Source: Gammaproteobacteria bacterium
GTDB taxonomy: Bacteria > Pseudomonadota > Gammaproteobacteria > Steroidobacterales > Steroidobacteraceae
Assembly (NCBI GenBank): GCA_025350345.1
Contig: JANXYA010000307.1
Coordinates: 1-10,381, forward strand
DNA length: 10,381 bases
Reading direction: 5' to 3'
Part shown: one piece after another, positions 5,106 through 10,381 of the stretch
Numbering within the stretch: the stretch's first letter is position 1
Layout of the letters: every line of letters begins with the position of its first letter
Translations under genes and position numbers: made by a program
Notes under the pieces: generated by a model
Told to the model about the DNA's origin: nothing
Database searches by the model: none
The model's input: only the letters and a program-made list of their open reading frames with translations

Positions 5106-6029
5106 ATGACGACGCAGCGCTCCGATAACCCCTTCAGCGGCGCCTGGCTGGAGCGGCGTTCGGAATCGCGCGCCGAGGCCGGCTGGGTGGAGCAGGCGCT
5201 CGCCGAACCGGAGACGCGATTCCTGGTGTCCTGTGGCACCCAGCACCTGGTGCAACGACACCCCGAGACCCGCATTGCCTTCCTGGACCGCGCACACCCG
5301 CTGGTGAGGGCGAGCGAACCGGAGCAACTGGTGCTGCTGGGGTGGTTCGGTGGTGCGCGCTGCGTGCTGATCGATGCGCTCCCGGACGCCACGGGCTTTC
5401 CGGCCGATACACAGCTGGCGGAGCTGCGCCCGCTCCTGACGGAGCTGCCCGAGCCCGAGGCGGCCGTGCTGGCCTGTGCCCGCGCACTGCTGATCTGGCG
5501 TGCCCGCCACCGGCATTGCGGCGTGTGCGGGGCGCCGACTAGACCGCGCAGCGCCGGGCACAGCCTGCAGTGCACCAGCAGCGAATGCGGCGCGGAATTT
5601 TTTCCGCGCATCGCCCCGGCCATCATCGTGCTGGTGAGCGACGGCGATCGGGCCCTGCTGGGCCGGCAGCCCGGCTGGCCGGCGGGACGGTATTCAACGC
5701 TGGCCGGCTTCGTGGAGCCAGGGGAGAGCCTGGAAGACACGGTGGCCCGCGAGGTCTACGAGGAAGCGGGCGTGCGCGTGAATTCGGTCAGCTATGTCGC
5801 CTCGCAGCCCTGGCCTTTCCCCTCCTCCCTGATGCTCGGATTCCACGCCACGGCCAACAGCGCCGTGCCGATCCGGCTCGACGGCGAACTGGAGCATGCG
5901 CGCTGGTTTGCCGCGGCGGAACTCGGCACTGCGGGCGCGAGCGTACTGCCGCCGCGCTACACCATCGCGCGTCGCCTGATCGACAGCTGGTACCTGCGGA
6001 CCACCGGCGCCGCCCTCGATGCCGCGTAG
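5106..6029 (+). CDS. nudC: NADH pyrophosphatase / RNA deNADding enzyme NudC
   Basis: NudC is a cytoplasmic Nudix hydrolase that splits NADH or NAD into nicotinamide mononucleotide and AMP and removes NAD caps from RNA 5' ends. The 307-residue protein has an N-terminal domain (about 1-130), a zinc ribbon with C138, C141, C156 and C161, then the Nudix domain. The Nudix box is complete: G201, E207, R215, E216, E219, E220 and G222. Right after it comes SQPWPFPSSLM (233-243), the motif that separates NudC from other Nudix proteins. It is longer than E. coli NudC (257), mainly at the N-terminus. The ATG at 5106 gives a sensible N-terminus, but the ribosome binding site is weak (GGCGG). It is preceded by a 6-codon reading frame (5089-5109) that ends in ATGA at this start. 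tamA follows after 6 bp, so the two are probably cotranscribed. Confidence 0.96.
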   Translation: MTTQRSDNPFSGAWLERRSESRAEAGWVEQALAEPETRFLVSCGTQHLVQRHPETRIAFLDRAHPLVRASEPEQLVLLGWFGGARCVLIDALPDATGFPADTQLAELRPLLTELPEPEAAVLACARALLIWRARHRHCGVCGAPTRPRSAGHSLQCTSSECGAEFFPRIAPAIIVLVSDGDRALLGRQPGWPAGRYSTLAGFVEPGESLEDTVAREVYEEAGVRVNSVSYVASQPWPFPSSLMLGFHATANSAVPIRLDGELEHARWFAAAELGTAGASVLPPRYTIARRLIDSWYLRTTGAALDAA

Positions 6030-6035
6030 GGAACC

Positions 6036-7949
6036 ATGGGCCTGCCGGCCACTCTCAATCTGATGAGACTGATCCCGCGCCGGCCAGGCCACTGCGGCAT
6101 CGCCAGGCTTCCGGCCCTCGCCCTGCTGCTGCTGGGCGCGGCCAGCGCTCCGGCGTGGGCCGCGATACGCGTCGAGGTCAACGGCGTCGACAGCGAGCTG
6201 CGGCGCAATGTGCTCGCGCTGCTCAGTCTGGAGCGCTACAAGGACCGCGACCGCATCGAGCCCGATGCGGTCGCGCGCCTGTACCGCCGCGTGGACGGCG
6301 AGGTGCGCGACGCGCTGCGCCCGTACGGCTACTACGCACCCACGGTCAATTCGACGCTCACGCCGATGGACAATCAGCGCAACTGGCGCGTGCAGGTCGA
6401 CATCGATCCGGGCGAACCGGTGCTGCTCGATACGATCAGCGTCCTCGTGCATGGTGCCGGTGCCGGCGACGCAGTGTTCGTGCGCATCGCCGCCGCACCC
6501 TCGCTCCGCCAGGGTGCGCGGCTCGAGCATAGCGCCTACGAGAAAGTGAAATCCGACCTGCAGCTGGCGGCTGCCACCTACGGCTATCTGGACGCGCGCT
6601 TGCTGCGCAACGAGCTGCAGGTCGACCCGGCCGCGCACCGCGCCAGCGTGTATCTGGAGCTGGACACGGGGGAGCGCTACTACTTCGGCGTCACCACCAT
6701 CGAGCAGACCGCGATTCGCGCGACGCAGATCCGCCGCTACCTGCGCTACCGCGATGGCGAACCGTACGACGAGGTCAAGCGCCTGCGCACGCAATTCGCG
6801 CTCGACGACAGCCAGTTCTTCTCGAGCGTGGAGGTGCGGCCCGGTACGCCCGATCGCGTCGCCCATGTCGTGCCGATCAGCATCACGGCCACCGCGGCGC
6901 GCAATGGCTACTCCTTCGGGGCCGGCTATGGCACCGATACCGGCGCGCGCGGCACCATCAGCTGGCTCAATCCGCGCGTCAATGACCGCGGCCACCGGCT
7001 GCGCGTGCAGATCCAGTCTTCACAGACCACGCAGAACATCAACGGGCGCTACGACATACCCTTCGGCGATCCGGTGCTGGAGAAATTCTCGCTCCAGTTC
7101 ATCGACCAGACGCAGTACATTGACAGCAACGTCTACACCACCCAGATCGCTCCCACGCCGGGATTCGCGGTGAGCAGCAGCCAGATCGATACGCGCGAGG
7201 TCTCCTTCACGCCCAGCATTACCGTGAGCACGGGGCGCTGGCAGCGCGTGCTGGCGACCAAGTTCACCCACGATGTCACCAGTGACGCCGTCGACAACCG
7301 GCTGGTCGACAACCTGGCCGTCCCCAGCATCACCATCGCGGCCATACCCGAAGGGTATCTTGGCGAGGACCTGTTCTCGCGCACGCTCTACGCCAATCTG
7401 GATGGCTCCCTCAGCGCCCTGGGCGCCAAGTCCAACTTCCTGCGCCTCGACGTGCGCACCGAGCGCGTGATCAACTTAGGGCTCCTGTGGCACCTGCTGC
7501 TGCGCGGGGAAGTCGGCGTCAGCGCAGTGAAGAATTTCGACGACCTGCCCGCCGCCTACCGTTTCTTTGCCGGTGGAGATCGCAGCGTCCGTGGCTTCGG
7601 CCTCGACGAACTGTCCCCGCTGCGCACAGTGGAGCAGACGGGGCTCGACCCCACCGGCGTGCCCTTCGACCGCCTCGTGGCCGAGCGCGTCGGCGGACGC
7701 CAGCTGCTCACGGGCACGGTCGAATTCGAACGCGACCTGCCGCACAATCTGGGCGTCGCCGCCTTTACCGACGCCGGCAACGCCTTTGATCGTCTGGGCG
7801 ATCCGCTCGCGCTGTCCGTAGGGGTAGGCTTTCGCTGGCGCCTGTCCGTGATCACGGTGGGCATCGACGTCGCCAAGGCGCTGCGCGCGCCTGGCTTTGA
7901 CTCGCTTCCCGGTCCACGCCTGCACCTGAACATCTCACCGAAGCTCTGA
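6036..7949 (+). CDS. tamA: Translocation and assembly module outer-membrane protein TamA
   Basis: TamA is a BamA/Omp85-family outer-membrane protein that works with TamB in inserting some outer-membrane proteins and, for TamB, in envelope lipid movement. The 637-residue product has a signal peptide (residues 1-42, cleavage after AWA) with an unusually long N-terminal part before the hydrophobic core. Three POTRA domains follow (about 43-125, 126-216, 217-290), as expected for TamA rather than BamA with five. The beta-barrel spans about 291-637 and carries FFAGGDRSVRGF at 510-521, including the conserved RGF of the inward loop. It ends in ISPKL, comparable to the GPEL end of E. coli TamA (577 residues). 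AGGGA at 6028-6032 lies close to the ATG; M10 (6063) is a weaker alternative start. It lies 6 bp after nudC and overlaps tamB by one base. Confidence 0.95.
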   Translation: MGLPATLNLMRLIPRRPGHCGIARLPALALLLLGAASAPAWAAIRVEVNGVDSELRRNVLALLSLERYKDRDRIEPDAVARLYRRVDGEVRDALRPYGYYAPTVNSTLTPMDNQRNWRVQVDIDPGEPVLLDTISVLVHGAGAGDAVFVRIAAAPSLRQGARLEHSAYEKVKSDLQLAAATYGYLDARLLRNELQVDPAAHRASVYLELDTGERYYFGVTTIEQTAIRATQIRRYLRYRDGEPYDEVKRLRTQFALDDSQFFSSVEVRPGTPDRVAHVVPISITATAARNGYSFGAGYGTDTGARGTISWLNPRVNDRGHRLRVQIQSSQTTQNINGRYDIPFGDPVLEKFSLQFIDQTQYIDSNVYTTQIAPTPGFAVSSSQIDTREVSFTPSITVSTGRWQRVLATKFTHDVTSDAVDNRLVDNLAVPSITIAAIPEGYLGEDLFSRTLYANLDGSLSALGAKSNFLRLDVRTERVINLGLLWHLLLRGEVGVSAVKNFDDLPAAYRFFAGGDRSVRGFGLDELSPLRTVEQTGLDPTGVPFDRLVAERVGGRQLLTGTVEFERDLPHNLGVAAFTDAGNAFDRLGDPLALSVGVGFRWRLSVITVGIDVAKALRAPGFDSLPGPRLHLNISPKL

Positions 7950-10381
7950 TGCGCCGCCTGTTTCATACCTCGTGGATTTCCCTGCTGGCGCTGCTCCTGC
8001 TGGTCGGCGCAGCGATCTACTACTTCGGTTGGACGGCAGGCGGCCTGCAGCGGCTGGTCTGGCTCGCGAACCGGCGGCTGGGGCCCGTCACGCTCACGAT
8101 CAGCGGCGCACGCGGCACACTGCACGGCGGCGTGCACGTGGACCGGGTCGTGGTCGACCATGAGCGCGTGCGTGTCACCGCCGTCCGCGTCGACGGGCGC
8201 GTGGCGCTCCTGCCGCTGCTGTGGCAGACGATACGCGTGACCGAGGCGGATATCGGCGCTGTGCAGGTGCAGGTGTGGCCGCATCGCGATAACGGCGGAC
8301 CGCCGTGGAAACCCCATTTCCTGGTGGGGCTGCTCAATATCCAGGCTGAGCATGTCAGTGTGGGTCACGCCGAAGTCATCGCGCCGGGCGGTGCGAGCGC
8401 AGCCGCCGACCAGCTGCAGGGGGTAGCGCTGCTCGGCACCAATGAGATTCGCATCCTGGACGGCAGGCTGCGCTACGCGGGCTTCGACGTGCGCTCCGTC
8501 GGCACCGTGCGTGCGGCCAATTCGATTGGCCTGGCGGGGACGGTGCGCCTGAGCCGGGACGTCCCGGGCCAGGCCGCGTGGCTGGGCAACGCCCAGTTCG
8601 AGGGCGACCTCGATCGCATCGCGATCAGCGGCTTGCTGCTCGCGCCCTTCAACGCGGACTTTCACGGGGAAGCGCTGGCCCTGAGCGGCGCCTGGAACTG
8701 GCACGGCCAGTCGCAGGTGCGCAGTCTCGAGCTCAACCGCTGGGGCGCGGGGAATGCGCTCGGTGCCATCCACGGCACGCTGCAGCTCAGCGGCGATCGC
8801 GATGGCTTCCGCGCGCAGGGTGAACTCGACCCACCGGGCCTGCGCGCCGGACCGCTGGGGGTCGATTTCGCAGCCCAATACGCCGCGCGCGAACTGGACA
8901 TCGCTCGCGTCACCTTCACGCACCGCTCCTCGGGTGCCCAGCTCGAAGCCATCGGGCGCATTGACCTGACCGGCGATGAACCGCGCCTGGACCTGCATGG
9001 CCAGTGGCGCGATTTTCGCTGGCCGCTCGCCGACGGGGCCGCCCCGCTCCACAGCTCAATGGGCCAGTATTCGCTGGCCGGATTGCGCCCTTACGCGCTG
9101 GACGCCAGCGGCGACGCGGAGCTGTTTGGACAGGCCCCCGCGCAATTCCAGGCCAGCGGCTCACTGGCGCACGACGGCCTCGCCATTTCCCGCGCCACGG
9201 TGGCCGCCTACGGCGGCCAGGCGCAACTGCATGGCGAGGCGGGCTGGTCGCCGGCCGAACGCTGGTCGCTCGCCGGCACCATGCGCGGGATGAACGTTGC
9301 CGCGCTGCGGCCGACGATCAGCGGGCACCTTAATTTTCAGGTGCGGGCGAGCGGCCAGGGATTCGGGCACGGCAGTTCACTGCAGACCGAATTCACCGAC
9401 CTCAGCGGCAACATCCGCGGCCAGCCGGTCAGCGGCCGCGCCGGCCTCGCGCTCGCCGGTGACGACTGGCTGCTCCAGCAGGTGCGGGTGCAGCTCGGCG
9501 CAACGCACCTGGAAGCCGACGGACGGTTTGGCAAGCGCCCCGATCTGCATTTTGTCCTCGACGTGCCCGATCTGTCGCTGCTGAGCGAGCGCGCGCACGG
9601 CCGGCTCAAGGCGGCGGGGTACCTGGGCGGCGAGGCACGTGCTCCCGTCCTGCAGGCCAAGCTGAACGGCACCAACCTGGCGTATGAGGGCGTACGGCTC
9701 CATGAGCTCAGCGCCGATGTCGACCTGGATCCGCACGGCAACGGCCGCGCCAATGCCACTGTGCTGCTGGGGAGTCTCCGATACGGCCGCAGGACCATCG
9801 ATCAGGTGCGCCTGACGACCGTGGGCCCTGCCGCCGCCCACCATTTCTCGTTGCAGATGTCGGCTTCACCGTACGCCATGCAGGCCGGCGGCACCGCGAG
9901 CTTTGCCGATGGCCGGTGGCGCGCGCAAGTCAGCGAATTCGCGGCCAGCGACGGGGGGGAGGTGCAATTGACACTGGTGGCCCCGGCGCAGCTGGTCGTG
10001 GCGCTCGGCGGCGATGAACTGCAGCTTGAACGCCTGTGCCTGCACAATGCGCAGTCCATGCTGTGCGCGGCCGGCGAGCAGCGGCCCGAGCACACCCAGC
10101 TGGCGATCAGTGCCGTGAACCTGCCATTGCGCGCCCTGACCGCCGGCCTCAGCGGTGCGACCGACTTCGAGGGCAAGGTATCGCTGGAAGCGCACGCCGA
10201 GTCCACGCCCGCGGCGGCCTGGCTCGCCGGGCTCAAGGCCACGCTCGCGGACGCGAGCCTGCGCCATCGCCTCAGCGGCGGCCGCGCCGAGACCTTCAGC
10301 CTCGGTGCCGGCCGCATCGAGGCCACCCTCGATGCGGCCGGACTGGCGGCGAGCGTCGCGCTCGATACGGGCACTCACGCC
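7949..10381 (+). CDS. tamB: Translocation and assembly module protein TamB, 3' end beyond window
   Basis: TamB is a large AsmA-like protein anchored in the inner membrane that reaches across the periplasm as a hydrophobic beta-groove and pairs with TamA; it is linked to phospholipid transport to the outer membrane. 811 codons are open up to the right edge with no stop, against roughly 1200-1300 for whole proteins, so the C-terminal DUF490 part is missing. A single membrane anchor is at about residues 9-27. The next segment has the typical TamB start: ISGARGTLHGGVHVDRVVV followed by VRVDGRVALLPLLW. The rest is repeated short amphipathic beta-strands, rich in G, L, A and V. C697 and C706 form a close pair that could be a disulphide. 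The ATG at 7949 shares its A with the tamA stop (TGATG), so translation is coupled to tamA. Identity is supported by both sequence and position. Confidence 0.93.
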   Translation, partial: MRRLFHTSWISLLALLLLVGAAIYYFGWTAGGLQRLVWLANRRLGPVTLTISGARGTLHGGVHVDRVVVDHERVRVTAVRVDGRVALLPLLWQTIRVTEADIGAVQVQVWPHRDNGGPPWKPHFLVGLLNIQAEHVSVGHAEVIAPGGASAAADQLQGVALLGTNEIRILDGRLRYAGFDVRSVGTVRAANSIGLAGTVRLSRDVPGQAAWLGNAQFEGDLDRIAISGLLLAPFNADFHGEALALSGAWNWHGQSQVRSLELNRWGAGNALGAIHGTLQLSGDRDGFRAQGELDPPGLRAGPLGVDFAAQYAARELDIARVTFTHRSSGAQLEAIGRIDLTGDEPRLDLHGQWRDFRWPLADGAAPLHSSMGQYSLAGLRPYALDASGDAELFGQAPAQFQASGSLAHDGLAISRATVAAYGGQAQLHGEAGWSPAERWSLAGTMRGMNVAALRPTISGHLNFQVRASGQGFGHGSSLQTEFTDLSGNIRGQPVSGRAGLALAGDDWLLQQVRVQLGATHLEADGRFGKRPDLHFVLDVPDLSLLSERAHGRLKAAGYLGGEARAPVLQAKLNGTNLAYEGVRLHELSADVDLDPHGNGRANATVLLGSLRYGRRTIDQVRLTTVGPAAAHHFSLQMSASPYAMQAGGTASFADGRWRAQVSEFAASDGGEVQLTLVAPAQLVVALGGDELQLERLCLHNAQSMLCAAGEQRPEHTQLAISAVNLPLRALTAGLSGATDFEGKVSLEAHAESTPAAAWLAGLKATLADASLRHRLSGGRAETFSLGAGRIEATLDAAGLAASVALDTGTHA

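Noticed and set aside
5694..6995. Minus-strand open frame of 433 codons opposite nudC and tamA
   Set aside because: It is antisense to clear nudC and tamA coding sequence and its translation shows no recognisable domain.
7556..9052. Long minus-strand open frame of 498 codons opposite tamA and tamB
   Set aside because: It lies antisense to two confidently recognised genes, has low-complexity A/R/Q/H-rich translation with no family pattern, and is typical of shadow frames in GC-rich DNA.
1..10381. Defence system, prophage, transposon, CRISPR array or tRNA gene
   Set aside because: Reading both strands I found no integrase, transposase, repeat-spacer pattern or tRNA-like sequence; base composition and gene types are even across the window.

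Overview
The window is strongly GC-rich and densely coded. It holds ten protein genes in two divergent blocks and no RNA gene, mobile element, CRISPR array or long repeat that I can see. A BamA-family TamA followed by TamB, a YadG/YadH ABC pair, NudC and an FlhC-like protein point to a Gram-negative proteobacterium, most likely a high-GC gammaproteobacterium (Xanthomonadales, Nevskiales or Steroidobacterales type). That placement is an inference from gene content, not from a marker gene.

Left block, minus strand, read from right to left: an unassigned 222-residue protein (4335-3667); an exported CsgG-like protein with a C-terminal SH3 domain (3611-2679); ABC ATPase YadG (2649-1726); ABC-2 permease YadH (1733-903); a small YbjQ/UPF0145 protein (885-541); and a PAP2-type phosphatase that runs off the left edge (459-1). 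Gaps from the CsgG-like gene to ybjQ are 29 bp, an overlap, and 17 bp, so these four look like one operon. It would pair a periplasmic protein with an exporter of unknown substrate.

Right block, plus strand, read from left to right: an FlhC-like putative zinc transcription regulator (4453-5055) with no FlhD visible; NADH pyrophosphatase / RNA deNADding enzyme NudC (5106-6029); outer-membrane assembly factor TamA (6036-7949); and its partner TamB (7949 to the right edge, incomplete). NudC to TamA is a 6 bp gap, and TamA to TamB is a 1-base TGATG overlap, so they are probably cotranscribed. TamA and TamB form the translocation and assembly module that spans the envelope.

The two blocks diverge from a 117 bp region (4336-4452). 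It contains an AT-rich core with an inverted repeat and a good ribosome binding site for each flanking gene. The least explained material is the divergent pair made of the orphan FlhC-like regulator and the unassigned 222-residue gene, and the CsgG/SH3-YadGH-YbjQ operon. I see no clearly new defence or mobile system here.
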